From NCBI RefSeq assembly GCF_025371035.1, contig NZ_JANZXB010000012.1, positions 1-64,000 of the forward strand: a DNA stretch of 64,000 nucleotides, given 5' to 3'. A program made the position numbers and the translations under genes. Source of the DNA: Sphingomonas sp. LC-1. Its GTDB lineage: Bacteria > Pseudomonadota > Alphaproteobacteria > Sphingomonadales > Sphingomonadaceae. Numbering within the stretch: the stretch's first letter is position 1; each line of letters starts with the position of its first letter. The notes under the pieces were generated by a model. That model made no database searches. It saw only the letters and a list, made by a program, of their open reading frames with translations, and was not told the DNA's origin. This document shows positions 25,524-35,284 of this stretch, one piece after another.

Positions 25524-27941
25524 GTGTTTCGTTTCCATGCCCAGCCCCCCGCCGCTACTGCGCTGGGCCTCGTCCTCGCCACTGCCTTTCTGCTGACCGG
25601 CCAGGCCGCCGCCGCGCAGGCGACATCCGCCGAAAACGCCGACACCGGAACACAGGCGAGCGAGGCGCGCGCCACCGACGGCCAGGATATCGTCGTCAGC
25701 GGCCGCCGCATCAGCCAGGCGAGCGAGGCGGTGGGCGAGGATCGGATCACCAGCACGGTTGCGGTGACGCGTGACGCGCTGCTGTCCGCCCCATCGGGCA
25801 TTTCCGGCCTCAAGATGCTGGAGTCCCTGCCGGGGTTCAACGTCCAGACCGACGGTGCGCTGGGCCTGTACGAGTTCGGCAACAGCGTACAGGCACGCGC
25901 CTTCAACCTCGACCAGATCGGCTTCGTCGTCGATGGCGTGCCGATGGGGCGCAGCGATGCCTTTGGCGGCAGCCCGGTCTTCCGCTACGTCGACAATGAA
26001 AATCTTGGCGTCGTCGAGGCGTCGCCAGGTGCGGGCGGCGTGACGATGCCGACCTATTCGTCGCTCGGCCCGGTGGTGTCCTATCGCTCGATCGAGCCGC
26101 AGGACCAGCTCGGAACCTTCGTTTCGCAAAGCTTTGGCGACTTCAACATGAAGCGTACCTTCGTCCGGGTCAGCACCGGCAAGATTGGACCGCTCAAGGC
26201 CTTTGTCAGCCGCACCAAGCTCAACACCGATCTGTGGCGCGGCGCAGGGTCGGTCGATCGCGAACATTGGGAGGCAATGGCGCATATCGACATCAGCGAC
26301 AGCAGCTGGGCGCGGTTCAAATTCGTGTCGAACGACTTTTTCGACTATGACTCGCCAACGCTGACCCGGGCGCAATATCAGAGTAGCGAACCCGATTTCG
26401 CCGGCCATGTCGGTCGCTATCGCGGCTATTACGGCGATCCGCTGCCCACCTATGCGCCCACGGTGGCAGGGGTGCCCTATTCCAATTCGAACTACACTTA
26501 TTATTACGGACAGGCGATCAACGTCCGAAAGGACAAGCTCTATGCCGGCACCGTCCATGTTGGGATCGCCGATGGCGTCCATGCCGAAACCACCATCTAT
26601 TACGAGGACAAGGATGGCTGGGGCAGCTCGCCGGACAGCTATGCCAACACGCTGACCTACTACAATCGCCAGCGTCTGGTGTCCGGGCTGACCCTGACCG
26701 CGCCGCGCGGCACGCAGTTCGGCGTATCGAGCCTGGGCGGTTATCGCCAGGGCATTCTGCAAAGCCTGCATGCCCAGCTCGGCATCCACGCGATCGACAT
26801 CGGCATCTGGGCGGAGGACGATCGCTATCGCCGCTACCAGCGTCGCCAGAACACGGTCGATGGATCGCCCGCCAGCGCGCCCAATTATGGCGAACTCGTC
26901 TATGGCCGCCGCGATTACCGCTCGAAGCGCGCGACGGTGCAGCTGTTCGCGCGCGATCGCATCGACCTGACACCGGCGTTCAGCGTCGATCTGGGCGTCA
27001 AGGCCCTCGATCTGGATTATCAGCAGCGCGGCTATCGCGATTATGCCGACTATGCGCGCACGGTGAACGGCGTGAACGTCGCAGGCTGGGGCCCGCAATA
27101 TAATCGCGCACATTACCGCGACTATTTCCTGCCGACCGTGGGTGTCCTCTATCGCTTCGCCGATCCCCGGACGCAGTTCTTCGCCTCCTATGCGGAGAAT
27201 ATGGCGCTGCCCAAGGGGATGGATGACATCTACTCGGTGGCCTATAACAGTTCGCCCGCCGTCGTGGCCGCACCGGCACCCGAGCGCTCGCAGAATTTCG
27301 AGGTGGGTCTGCGCACCACCCGGCCAGAGTTCTTCGCGTCGCTGACCGGCTATTACACGAAGTTCGACAATCGCATCCAGTCGATCGCCTCGATCCTTCC
27401 TGGGACCACCAACGTCACCGAAACCTTCTACCAGAATGTCGGCGGGGTGAAGGCTTATGGCGCGGAGCTGCTTGCCAATTACAAGCCCGCATTCCTGCAG
27501 GGGGCGGCCTATTTCAACGCCAACGTCACCTATAACCACGCGCAGTTCCAGGATGATATCGTCGCGGCAGCGCGGACCTATCTGATCGCGGGCAAATATC
27601 TGCCCGACAGTGCGAAATGGATCGTGTCGGGGGGCGTCACGGTCGAGCCGGCGCCATGGCTCGTCGCCAACATCACCGGCAAATATACCAGCCGCCGGCA
27701 GTCGACGTTCGAAAACACGCCGGGGTCGTCGCTGCCCGGCTTCACCGTGTTCTCCGCCTATGCGGATATCGGAGACGGCTTCTCGATCGGGCCGGTGCGT
27801 AACGCGCGTATCCGCGTCAATGTCGACAATCTGTTCGACAAGGACGTGCTGTCGTACATCTCGTCGGCGCTGACCGGTGACGGACTGTTCCGTCCGCTGA
27901 GCCCGCGCACGGTGCAGTTGACGCTTTCCGTCGATATCTAA
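25524..27941 (+). CDS. TonB-dependent receptor
   Basis: 805 aa from GTG 25524, which has AGGAG at the right distance (7 nt); a TTG two codons upstream would be too close to it. Signal peptide up to about QAAAAQ, a TonB box near GQDIVVSGRR, the plug (LESLPGFNVQTDGALGLYEF..VDGVPMG..VEASPGAGGV) and the barrel ending in VQLTLSVDI. The plug lacks the standard VRGPQGTLYG, having VVEASPGAGGVTMPTYSSLG instead, as seen in a subgroup of receptors. The preceding gene is an exported dipeptidase and the facing gene a Tat-leader aminotransferase, so peptides or amino-acid derivatives are possible ligands (inference). Confidence 0.92.
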   Translation: MFRFHAQPPAATALGLVLATAFLLTGQAAAAQATSAENADTGTQASEARATDGQDIVVSGRRISQASEAVGEDRITSTVAVTRDALLSAPSGISGLKMLESLPGFNVQTDGALGLYEFGNSVQARAFNLDQIGFVVDGVPMGRSDAFGGSPVFRYVDNENLGVVEASPGAGGVTMPTYSSLGPVVSYRSIEPQDQLGTFVSQSFGDFNMKRTFVRVSTGKIGPLKAFVSRTKLNTDLWRGAGSVDREHWEAMAHIDISDSSWARFKFVSNDFFDYDSPTLTRAQYQSSEPDFAGHVGRYRGYYGDPLPTYAPTVAGVPYSNSNYTYYYGQAINVRKDKLYAGTVHVGIADGVHAETTIYYEDKDGWGSSPDSYANTLTYYNRQRLVSGLTLTAPRGTQFGVSSLGGYRQGILQSLHAQLGIHAIDIGIWAEDDRYRRYQRRQNTVDGSPASAPNYGELVYGRRDYRSKRATVQLFARDRIDLTPAFSVDLGVKALDLDYQQRGYRDYADYARTVNGVNVAGWGPQYNRAHYRDYFLPTVGVLYRFADPRTQFFASYAENMALPKGMDDIYSVAYNSSPAVVAAPAPERSQNFEVGLRTTRPEFFASLTGYYTKFDNRIQSIASILPGTTNVTETFYQNVGGVKAYGAELLANYKPAFLQGAAYFNANVTYNHAQFQDDIVAAARTYLIAGKYLPDSAKWIVSGGVTVEPAPWLVANITGKYTSRRQSTFENTPGSSLPGFTVFSAYADIGDGFSIGPVRNARIRVNVDNLFDKDVLSYISSALTGDGLFRPLSPRTVQLTLSVDI

Positions 27942-27962
27942 GCGGACGGTTCCCGTCCGACG

Positions 27963-27992
27963 GGCGGCCCCTCCTTGCCGGGAGGGGCCGCC
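27963..27992. terminator. bidirectional hairpin between convergent genes
   Basis: GGCGGCCCCTCC (27963-27974) and GGAGGGGCCGCC (27981-27992) form a perfect 12-bp G/C stem with a 6-nt loop in the 61-bp gap between the receptor and aminotransferase stops. There is no long T-run, but the position between convergent genes supports a terminator in both directions. Confidence 0.7.
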
Positions 27993-28002
27993 ACCCATGC
28001 CA

Positions 28003-29199
28003 TTACGCCAGAAGGATTTTGTCGAGCGCCAGGCAGAAGTTGCGCATGTCGGTCATCGAGCCGACCGTGATGCGGCTGACCGTAGGCCAGATCGGCCAGG
28101 ACCGTCCGATCTCGACCGACTGCGCGCGAAAGGCGGTCTGCATGTCCTTGGCAGGCTTCGTCTTCCAGTCGATCATGAACATGTTGCTGTCAGTGCGCTT
28201 GAACGTCACGCCGCGCTTGGTGAGATGGGCGAGCGTCATCGCGCGAGCCTCTTCCATCGTCTTGCGACGCGCGACGATCAGATCGGTCGCCTTCAGGCTG
28301 GCCGTTCCGCAGGCGACGGTGCTGACGGTGATCGCACCCGACTGCATGCCGCCGTCATAGCGCATCATCTTGGCGATGTTGGCCGGGTTGGTCATGATGA
28401 AGCCCAGCCGCAGCCCGGCCATCCCGAACAGCTTCGAAAAGGTCCGCAGGACGATCACGTCGGGATATTTCGTCGCTAAGTACGACGCGACCGGCACACC
28501 CGCAAAATGGGTATAGGCCTCGTCGACCAGCACCATCGTGTCGGCGGGCTTGTTGGCGATCAGCCATTCAATGTCCGCCAGCGGCGTCACGGTGCCGGTG
28601 GGATTGTTGGGCGAGCAGATATAGATCAGGCCGGGATTGGGATCGGCGGCCAGCATCGCCTTCACGTCATGCGTCAGATCGGGCTTGAGAGGCACTGTCT
28701 TGACCGGCGCGCCCAGCCAGGCGGCGGTCCGCCCCGCCAGCTCGAAGGTGGGATCGGCCGTCACCAGCGCGCGCGTCGGGGAGCAGAAGGTGACGACCGC
28801 GCGCGACAAGGGGTCGCTGGACCCGGGCCAGGGTGCGACATGATCTTCCGGCACATTTTCGACCGCCGCGATGGTGCGGACGAAGCTGGGGCGGATCACA
28901 TTGGGTTCGTACCGATTGCCCAGCGCGATCGTGGCGGCGGCAGCCTTCTGGCCCGGCGGCAGAGGACCGGTCCAGCATTCGTTCGCGCCGATACGCGTCT
29001 TGGCGGTGGATGCGGGATCGGGCACCCCGCCCGAGGCCCAGGCCGGGCGCCCCAGCGTCGCCGACGCCATCGCTCCGACGCCGAATATCGTACCGATCCG
29101 CGCCAGATCGCGACGGCCATAGCCACGCGTCAGCAGATCGTCGCGCGCATCGTCATTCAACATCGCACGAACGGGGATCTCGGTCGAAAGGTCGGTCAT
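28003..29199 (-). CDS. PLP-dependent aminotransferase (HisC-like) with Tat leader
   Basis: 398 aa, fold-type I aminotransferase most like histidinol-phosphate aminotransferases: CSPNNPTGT (195-203), the Asp of LVDEAYTHF, and Schiff-base K256 in RTFSKLFGMAGLRLGF. The N-terminus carries a twin-arginine-type leader: GYGRRDLARIGTIFGVGAMASATLG (R29/R30, then a hydrophobic stretch), ending near AWASG. Such enzymes are normally cytosolic, so export of a folded PLP enzyme to the periplasm is inferred. It converges with a dipeptidase/TonB receptor pair. A true histidine biosynthesis role is unlikely in view of the leader and neighbours. Confidence 0.85.
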   Translation of the reverse strand: MTDLSTEIPVRAMLNDDARDDLLTRGYGRRDLARIGTIFGVGAMASATLGRPAWASGGVPDPASTAKTRIGANECWTGPLPPGQKAAAATIALGNRYEPNVIRPSFVRTIAAVENVPEDHVAPWPGSSDPLSRAVVTFCSPTRALVTADPTFELAGRTAAWLGAPVKTVPLKPDLTHDVKAMLAADPNPGLIYICSPNNPTGTVTPLADIEWLIANKPADTMVLVDEAYTHFAGVPVASYLATKYPDVIVLRTFSKLFGMAGLRLGFIMTNPANIAKMMRYDGGMQSGAITVSTVACGTASLKATDLIVARRKTMEEARAMTLAHLTKRGVTFKRTDSNMFMIDWKTKPAKDMQTAFRAQSVEIGRSWPIWPTVSRITVGSMTDMRNFCLALDKILLA

Positions 29200-29715
29200 G
29201 GCATTCTCCAGTCTGACAGGCGGTTCGGCGCGGCGAGGCGCCCAGCCAATTCAGGCCTATGGTCCGGCGATCGCTGGCTCTATCCAGCCCGACGATCCTG
29301 ACGGCCATTCACCCCCTCCCAAACCATGGGTCGGCATCATCACCGGCATCCTGCCGGTCCGACGCGGATCCCGAAAATGTCGGCGATCAGCTGGGGCAGG
29401 GGCCCTTATTTGGAGCGATGCGCCGGGATGGGACCATCGGGGATGCAGCCATAGGGTCGCGCGCGTCCTTTCCTTCGTACATGCGGCCATTTGCCCATGC
29501 AGCCGAGATACGGCCAAGGCCGTTTATCCCTTATACGAAGCGCGACAGGAAATCCGCCATGGGGAAGGCGCCAATATTCGGTGTTCGAGGACATGCCTCG
29601 CATCGGCCCGGCCGGATCGGTATTCGAGTTGTCCAACTGGGTCGATTGCCGATCGGCAATATGCGGTATCGTAGGGCGGAGTGGGGCGGCAGGCGAGCCG
29701 CCGCCCCAACATAGC
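29200..29715. other. intergenic region without recognised genes
   Basis: About 515 bp. Short open frames occur on both strands but none has recognisable content or a good ribosome-binding site. An inverted repeat ACCGGCA-TCC-TGCCGGT is at 29342-29358. The first part must contain the promoter of the aminotransferase gene. Nothing else was seen. Confidence 0.4.
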
Positions 29716-30096
29716 TTATTTCTTGCTGCGCGCGCGCTTGGGGGCGGCGGCGGCTTCGACGTCTTCCTCTTCGTCGGCCTGTTCCTCGCCCGCTTCGGTC
29801 AGCGCCTGACCCAAGGCCCTGAGCTTGTCCTGCGACTTGTCCGCCTTATCGGCGATCCTGGTCGTGGCAGCGCCGAGGCGGTGCAGCAGGTCGTGGATGC
29901 GGTCGGCGTCCGGCTCGTCCTTTTCGAGCTGCTTGCGAAGGGAGGCGAGGTCGCGGAGAATGCCTTTGGCGCCCGGCGTATCGACTTCGGCCAGGGCGGC
30001 CTCCCAATCTTCCACCATGGTCGCGCCCTTGCTGCCCTTGGTGCTTTCGAGGCCACGGTTGATCGCGTTCATCGTTCCGGCGAATTTCACAGCCAT
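29716..30096 (-). CDS. small conserved-looking charged protein, function unknown
   Basis: 126 aa. It is strongly charged and helical: the middle (EDWEAALAEVD..GILRDLASLRKQLEKDEPDADRIHDLLHRLGAATTRIADKADKSQDKLRALGQAL) reads as an amphipathic or coiled-coil helix bundle. It ends in an acidic stretch (GEEQADEEEDVEAA) followed by a basic tail (PKRARSKK). No enzymatic motif or membrane segment. ATG 30096 has AAGGA 6-7 nt upstream (an adjacent in-frame GTG is one codon earlier). The acidic-then-basic tail would suit binding to nucleic acid or protein partners, but this is speculation. Confidence 0.7.
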   Translation of the reverse strand: MAVKFAGTMNAINRGLESTKGSKGATMVEDWEAALAEVDTPGAKGILRDLASLRKQLEKDEPDADRIHDLLHRLGAATTRIADKADKSQDKLRALGQALTEAGEEQADEEEDVEAAAAPKRARSKK

Positions 30097-30182
30097 CACA
30101 GGATCCTTTCCAACCGGCCTATGCCGGCGCTCGTCAACGACGCATTCCGGAAAAAGACCCCGCCGGGTTCGCCGATATTTGG

Positions 30183-30773
30183 CTATTTCGCCCCTTCGAT
30201 CAGACAGTTGATCAGCATATCGCTGGCCGGTTTCACCGTTTCCTGGTGGAGCGTTCTGGCGCAGACCGAGCCCAGCGAGATGACCATGAAGGCCTGAGCC
30301 AGGGTGCGATGCTTGTCTTCCACCGATTCGCTGCCCATCAGGCCCGCAAAGGCACGGCTGATATTCTCGACCGCCTGGTGACGAACGTCCAGGAAGATGG
30401 CCCTGTTCCGGTCGTTGCGGGCCGCTTCCGCCGCAATTTCCAGGAACAGCCGGTCTCCGGATTCATCCTTGCGGGACGGCGTTCCGGCCAGCCAGGCGAT
30501 GATCCCGGCACGATCCTTGTTGGCCAATGCCGTATTGAGGGTATTCTGGTCCGCGATACGTTCGCAGTCTGCGGCCACGATCGCGGCGATGATGTCCTCT
30601 TTCGAGGGGAAGTCGCGATAGAGCTGCTGAACGGCGACGCCGGATTCCTTGGCGATCGCCGCGATTCCCGTGGCGTGAAAGCCATTCTCCACGAACAGGC
30701 GCCGAGCCACCTCCTTGATATTGTGTCGGCGCATCTCGGCGCGCGTGGGGGGCGGGCACTTGATATTCAACAA
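30183..30773 (-). CDS. TetR/AcrR family repressor, likely of the adjacent RND pump
   Basis: 196 aa. The N-terminal helix-turn-helix is clear (RRHNIKEVARRLFVENGFHATGIAAIAKESGVAVQQLYRDFPSKEDIIAAIV), followed by a helical ligand-binding domain with MVISLGSVCARTLHQ near the end. The start is uncertain: TTG codons at 30773 and 30770 follow AGAGG, while ATG 30734 begins directly at the HTH. It is divergent from the RND adaptor gene, the usual arrangement for a repressor of an efflux operon (AcrR, TtgR), with a palindrome in the shared promoter region. Confidence 0.85.
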   Translation of the reverse strand: MLNIKCPPPTRAEMRRHNIKEVARRLFVENGFHATGIAAIAKESGVAVQQLYRDFPSKEDIIAAIVAADCERIADQNTLNTALANKDRAGIIAWLAGTPSRKDESGDRLFLEIAAEAARNDRNRAIFLDVRHQAVENISRAFAGLMGSESVEDKHRTLAQAFMVISLGSVCARTLHQETVKPASDMLINCLIEGAK

Positions 30774-30795
30774 GTTCGGACCTCTCTTAAGGATG

Positions 30796-30831
30796 TTGAC
30801 GCACTCGAAAGGCGGGTCTAACGACGTCGTT
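30796..30831 (+). promoter_or_regulatory. candidate RND promoter with overlapping TetR operator
   Basis: TTGACG (30796-30801), 17 bp, then TAACGA (30819-30824) form a weak promoter-like pair facing the RND operon. A perfect 12-bp palindrome AACGACGTCGTT (30820-30831) overlaps the -10 position, where a TetR dimer would block transcription. Both are inferred from sequence only. Confidence 0.4.
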
Positions 30832-30874
30832 TGTGAGTGATCGCTCTCATACAATTTTTCAAGCGGGAAATGAT

Positions 30875-32071
30875 ATGTCCTCCAATCGGCTGATGGGTCG
30901 TGTGTTGGCATCTGGCGCCTTGCTCGCACTGGCCGCTTGCGGTGCCGGTGGCAAGCAGGAGCAGCAGCAGGCGGCGCAGGGGCCGGCACCGGTGGGTTAT
31001 GTGGTGGCAAGCGAGCAGCCGGTCACCCTCACCACCGAATTGCCCGGCAGAACGACCGCGTTCGAAACCTCCGACGTCCGCCCGCAGGTCAATGGCCTGA
31101 TCACCCAGAGGCTGTTCGTCGAGGGTGATATGGTTCGTCAGGGACAGCCGCTATATCGTATCGACCCGGCCCCCTATCAGGCCCAGGCGGCCAGCGCCCG
31201 TGCGGCGCTGACCCGTGCGCGGGCGAGCATCGCGTCGAGCGCCGCACTGGCGCGCCGCTATGGCGAACTGGTCAAGATCAACGCGATCGCCCGGCAGGAG
31301 TTCGAGAATGCGCAGACCAGCGCGGCCCAGGCCCGGGCCGATGTCGCCGCGCAGCAAGCCGCGCTGCGCACGGCGGAAATTGATCTGGCACGCACCACGA
31401 TCCGGGCGCCGATCACCGGGCGGATCGGCCGGTCGGTGTTCACGACCGGCGCGCTGGTGTCCGCGTCGCAGACCGACGCGCTCGCCACCATCCAGCGGCT
31501 CGACCCCATCTATGTCGACATTCAGGAGCCCAGTGCGGAACTGCTGAAGCTGCGGCGGCAGATCATGAGCGGCCAGTTGACGCGTGACGGCAATGCCCGC
31601 GTCAAGCTGACGCTGGAGGATGGCAGCGAATATGGCCCGCAGGGCACGTTGCGCTTCGCCGACGTCACCGTCGACCCGACGACCGGATCGCAGGTGATCC
31701 GCGCACTGTTCCCCAATCCCAACGGCCTGTTGTTGCCCGGCATGTTCGTGCGCGCCTCGCTGGTCGAGGGCACGCAGTCCAAGGCCTTCCTGGTTCCGCA
31801 GCGTGCCGTCAGCCGCGACGAAAAGGGGCAGGCGACCGTGATGGTGATCGGCGCGGGCAACAAGGTCGAGGTGCGTACACTCCAGACCGGCCGCTCGATC
31901 GGCGACAACTGGCTGGTCAACAGCGGGCTGAAGGCCGGGGACAAGATCATCGTCGAAGGCGGCATGCTGCTGCGGCCGGGCATGCCCGTCCAGGGCAAGC
32001 CATGGAACCCCAATGCCAAGCCCGCCGGCGCGCCGCCGCAAGCAGGCCAGGCCCAGGAACAGGCGAAGTAA
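30875..32071 (+). CDS. RND efflux periplasmic adaptor (MexA/AcrA type)
   Basis: 398 aa lipoprotein. The leader ends in the lipobox LAAC (Cys 22 or so), which would anchor it to the inner membrane. Family features: TTELPGRTTAFETSDVRPQVNGLI, the alpha-hairpin (about 95-165), the lipoyl half IRAPITGRIGRS, and the beta-barrel/MP domains to the end (GDKIIVEGGMLLRPGMPV). It bridges the RND pump and the outer membrane channel. ATG 30875 follows GGGAA. The next gene starts 6 bp after its stop, in a standard adaptor-pump-channel operon. Confidence 0.93.
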   Translation: MSSNRLMGRVLASGALLALAACGAGGKQEQQQAAQGPAPVGYVVASEQPVTLTTELPGRTTAFETSDVRPQVNGLITQRLFVEGDMVRQGQPLYRIDPAPYQAQAASARAALTRARASIASSAALARRYGELVKINAIARQEFENAQTSAAQARADVAAQQAALRTAEIDLARTTIRAPITGRIGRSVFTTGALVSASQTDALATIQRLDPIYVDIQEPSAELLKLRRQIMSGQLTRDGNARVKLTLEDGSEYGPQGTLRFADVTVDPTTGSQVIRALFPNPNGLLLPGMFVRASLVEGTQSKAFLVPQRAVSRDEKGQATVMVIGAGNKVEVRTLQTGRSIGDNWLVNSGLKAGDKIIVEGGMLLRPGMPVQGKPWNPNAKPAGAPPQAGQAQEQAK

Positions 32072-32077
32072 ACGGCC

Positions 32078-35000
32078 ATGGCACGCTATTTCATCGATCG
32101 CCCGATCTTCGCCTATGTGCTGGCGGTGATGGTCGTCATCGCCGGCCTGCTGTCGCTCCGCACGCTGCCCATCTCCCAGTTCCCGGCGATCGCGCCGCCT
32201 GCGGTGTCGATCACGGCCAATTATCCGGGTGCCGACGCCCAGACGCTGGAGAACACAACCACCCAGATCATTGAGCAGCAGATGAAGGGGATCGACCACC
32301 TTCGCTACTTCTCGTCCTCGTCGTCCTCGGCGGGCAGCGTGACGATCACGCTGACCTTCGAGCAGGGGACCGATCCCGACATCGCGCAGGTGCAAGTTCA
32401 GAACAAGCTGCAGGCCGCGACCCCGCTTCTGCCGCAAGAGGTCCAGCGGCAAGGCATCATCGTCGCCAAGGCGACGCAGAATTTCCTGCTGTTCGTCAGC
32501 CTCTATTCGGAAAACGGCAAGCATAGCGCGGACGACCTGTCCGATATCGTCGCCTCGCGGATCGCCGATCCGCTGTCGCGCGTCACGGGTGTCGGCGATA
32601 CGCTGATCCTGGGATCGCAATATGCGATGCGCATCTGGGTCGATCCGATCAAGCTCAGCAATTATGCGCTGACCATGGCGGACGTGACCAACGCGGTCAC
32701 GGCGCAGAACGCGCAGGTTTCGGCGGGCCAGATCGGCGCGCAGCCCGCGCCCAAGGAACAGATGCTCAACGCGACCGTGTCGGTCTCGTCGCGACTGACC
32801 ACCCCTGAGCAGTTCGCGCAGATCCGCCTGAAGAGCAATACCGACGGTTCCATCGTCCGGCTGGGCGACGTCGCGCGTGTCGAGATCGGCGCGGAAAACT
32901 ACGCCTTTTCGTCGCAGTGGAACGGCAAGCCCGCCTCCGGCATCGGCATCAAGTTGGCGCCTGGCGCCAATGCGCTCGACACCGTCGCCGCGGTCAAGAC
33001 GCGGGTAAACGAACTGGCCAAGCAGTTCCCGCCGGACGTCAAGGTCATCTACCCCTATGACACGTCGCCCTTCGTGCGGCTGTCGATCGAGCAGGTGATC
33101 GAGACGCTGGTCGAGGCGGTCGTGCTCGTCTTCCTCGTGATGTTCCTCTTCCTTCAGAATTTCCGGGCGACGTTGATCCCGACGATCGCGGTGCCGGTGG
33201 TGCTGACGGGGACGTTCGCGGTCCTCGCGGCGTTCGGCTATTCGATCAACACGCTGACTTTGTTCGGTATGGTGCTGGCGATCGGCTTGCTGGTCGATGA
33301 CGCGATCGTCGTCGTCGAGAATGTCGAGCGCCTGATCACCACCGAGCATCTGTCGCCCAAGGAGGCGGCGCGAAAGTCGATGGACGAGATCACCGGCGCG
33401 CTGATCGGCATTGCGGCGGTGTTGTCCGCCGTGTTCCTGCCGATGGCGTTCTTCGGCGGATCGACGGGCGTGATCTATCGCCAGTTCTCTATCACGATCG
33501 TGTCGGCGATGGTCCTGTCGGTCGCGGTCGCGCTGATCCTGACGCCCGCGCTCTGCGCCACCATCCTGAAGCCGCACGACCCCAATAAGGGCGAGGGCAA
33601 CGGACCGCTTGCGCGCTTCTTCCGCTGGTTCAACGACCGGTTCGATCGTGGTCGCGACCGCTATGAAAAGGGTGCCCGCTCGACCGCGCGGCGCTGGGGG
33701 CGTTCGCTGATCGCCTATGCGCTGATCCTCGCGGGCATGACTTTCCTGTTCATGCGGTTGCCGAGCGGCTTCCTCCCCGACGAGGATCAGGGCGTGATGA
33801 TCGCGCTGGTCCAGGGACCTCCGGGGGCGACCAGCGCGCGGACTCAGAAGGGCCTCGACCTCGTTCGCGACCATTTCCTGAGCGATGCGGGCAGCGCCAT
33901 TCGTGGCGTCTACACGATCAACGGGTTCAGCTTTGCGGGACAGGGCCAGAATAGCGGCATCGCCTTCATCCCGATGAAGGAATGGAAGGACCGCCCCGGC
34001 GCCGAGAACAAGGCGCAGGCCATCATCGGCCGTGCGATGGGGGCCTTCTCGCGCTATAGCGACGGCCTGATCTTCGCAGTCATCCCGCCTGCGGTCCAGG
34101 AACTGGGCAACGCCACCGGCTTCGACATGCAGTTGGTGGATGAAGGCGGCATCGGGCACGAAAGGCTGCTGGCGGCGCGCAACCAGTTGCTGGGCATGGC
34201 GTCGCAGAACAAGTCGCTGGTCGGCGTGCGGCCCAACGCGCTCGACGATGCGCCACAGCTGAAGGTCAATGTCGACCAGGACAAGGCGCGGGCGCTGGGT
34301 CTCGACCTGTCGACCGTCAACAGCACGATCGCGACCGCTTGGGGTGGTTCCTATGTGAACGACTTCATCGATCGCGGCCGCGTCAAGCGCGTCTATATCC
34401 AGGCCGATGCCGCCTATCGCATGGCGCCCGAGGATATTGGCGACCTGTATGTGCGGGGTGCCACGGGCACGATGGCGCCGTTCACGGCCTTCTCTACCCT
34501 TGCGTGGCATCAGGGGCCGATGCAGCTCACGCGCTATAACGGTCAGCCCTCGATGGAAATCCTGGGCCAAGCCGCGCCGGGTGTGTCTTCGGGTGCCGCG
34601 ATCAAGGCGATGGAGGAGATGCAGGCCAAGCTGCCGCCGGGCACCCGGCTCGACTGGACGGGCCTCAGCTATGAGGAACAGCTGTCCGGTGGTCAGGCCC
34701 CGGCGCTCTACGGACTGTCGCTGCTGATCGTCTTCCTGTGCCTTGCCGCCCTCTATGAAAGCTGGTCGGTGCCGATCTCGGTCATGCTGGTCGTGCCGCT
34801 CGGCGTGGTCGGTGCGCTGCTGGCCGCGATGCTCACCGGCCTGAACAACGACATCTATCTTCAGGTCGGCCTGATCACCACGATCGGCGTATCGGCGAAG
34901 AACGCGATCCTGATCGTGGAGTTCGCCGAGGAGAAGATGCGGGAAGGGCTGAACGCGTTCGACGCGGCGATCGAAGCCGCCAAGCTGCGCCTGCGTCCGA

Positions 35001-35281
35001 TCCTGATGACCAGCCTGGCCTTCGTTTTCGGCGTGTTCCCGCTGGCGATCGCCAATGGGGCGGGGGCGGGCGGTCAGAACGCTATCGGCCGCGCCGTGGT
35101 GGGCGGGATGCTGTCCGCGACGATCCTCGCCATCTTCTTCGTGCCGATGTTCTTCGTCGTCGTGATGCGGCTGTTCGATCGCAACAAGGGCGAAAAGCCG
35201 CAGGGTGACGCACGACACGACGACGCTGGCCAGCCCAATGATGGCGGGCAGGGTTCGCCCTCCGCGCCGCAGGGAGTTTGA
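32078..35281 (+). CDS. RND multidrug efflux permease (HAE1, AcrB/MexB type)
   Basis: 1067 aa, the length of AcrB-type pumps. It starts [18 protein letters not shown], has TM helix 4 with the proton-relay pair in [16 protein letters not shown], and the usual twelve membrane helices with two large periplasmic loops. The C-terminus is a longer hydrophilic tail ([22 protein letters not shown]). It exports hydrophobic or amphiphilic compounds using the proton gradient. It follows the adaptor by 6 bp and precedes the channel gene by 3 bp. The antisense strand of this gene is open over a very long distance because of G+C bias and is not a gene. Confidence 0.96.
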   Translation: MARYFIDRPIFAYVLAVMVVIAGLLSLRTLPISQFPAIAPPAVSITANYPGADAQTLENTTTQIIEQQMKGIDHLRYFSSSSSSAGSVTITLTFEQGTDPDIAQVQVQNKLQAATPLLPQEVQRQGIIVAKATQNFLLFVSLYSENGKHSADDLSDIVASRIADPLSRVTGVGDTLILGSQYAMRIWVDPIKLSNYALTMADVTNAVTAQNAQVSAGQIGAQPAPKEQMLNATVSVSSRLTTPEQFAQIRLKSNTDGSIVRLGDVARVEIGAENYAFSSQWNGKPASGIGIKLAPGANALDTVAAVKTRVNELAKQFPPDVKVIYPYDTSPFVRLSIEQVIETLVEAVVLVFLVMFLFLQNFRATLIPTIAVPVVLTGTFAVLAAFGYSINTLTLFGMVLAIGLLVDDAIVVVENVERLITTEHLSPKEAARKSMDEITGALIGIAAVLSAVFLPMAFFGGSTGVIYRQFSITIVSAMVLSVAVALILTPALCATILKPHDPNKGEGNGPLARFFRWFNDRFDRGRDRYEKGARSTARRWGRSLIAYALILAGMTFLFMRLPSGFLPDEDQGVMIALVQGPPGATSARTQKGLDLVRDHFLSDAGSAIRGVYTINGFSFAGQGQNSGIAFIPMKEWKDRPGAENKAQAIIGRAMGAFSRYSDGLIFAVIPPAVQELGNATGFDMQLVDEGGIGHERLLAARNQLLGMASQNKSLVGVRPNALDDAPQLKVNVDQDKARALGLDLSTVNSTIATAWGGSYVNDFIDRGRVKRVYIQADAAYRMAPEDIGDLYVRGATGTMAPFTAFSTLAWHQGPMQLTRYNGQPSMEILGQAAPGVSSGAAIKAMEEMQAKLPPGTRLDWTGLSYEEQLSGGQAPALYGLSLLIVFLCLAALYESWSVPISVMLVVPLGVVGALLAAMLTGLNNDIYLQVGLITTIGVSAKNAILIVEFAEEKMREGLNAFDAAIEAAKLRLRPILMTSLAFVFGVFPLAIANGAGAGGQNAIGRAVVGGMLSATILAIFFVPMFFVVVMRLFDRNKGEKPQGDARHDDAGQPNDGGQGSPSAPQGV

Positions 35282-35284
35282 TCC

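Noticed and set aside
29257-29714. Several overlapping small open frames in the 515-bp gap
   Set aside because: None has supporting translation signals or recognisable sequence, and they overlap each other on both strands.
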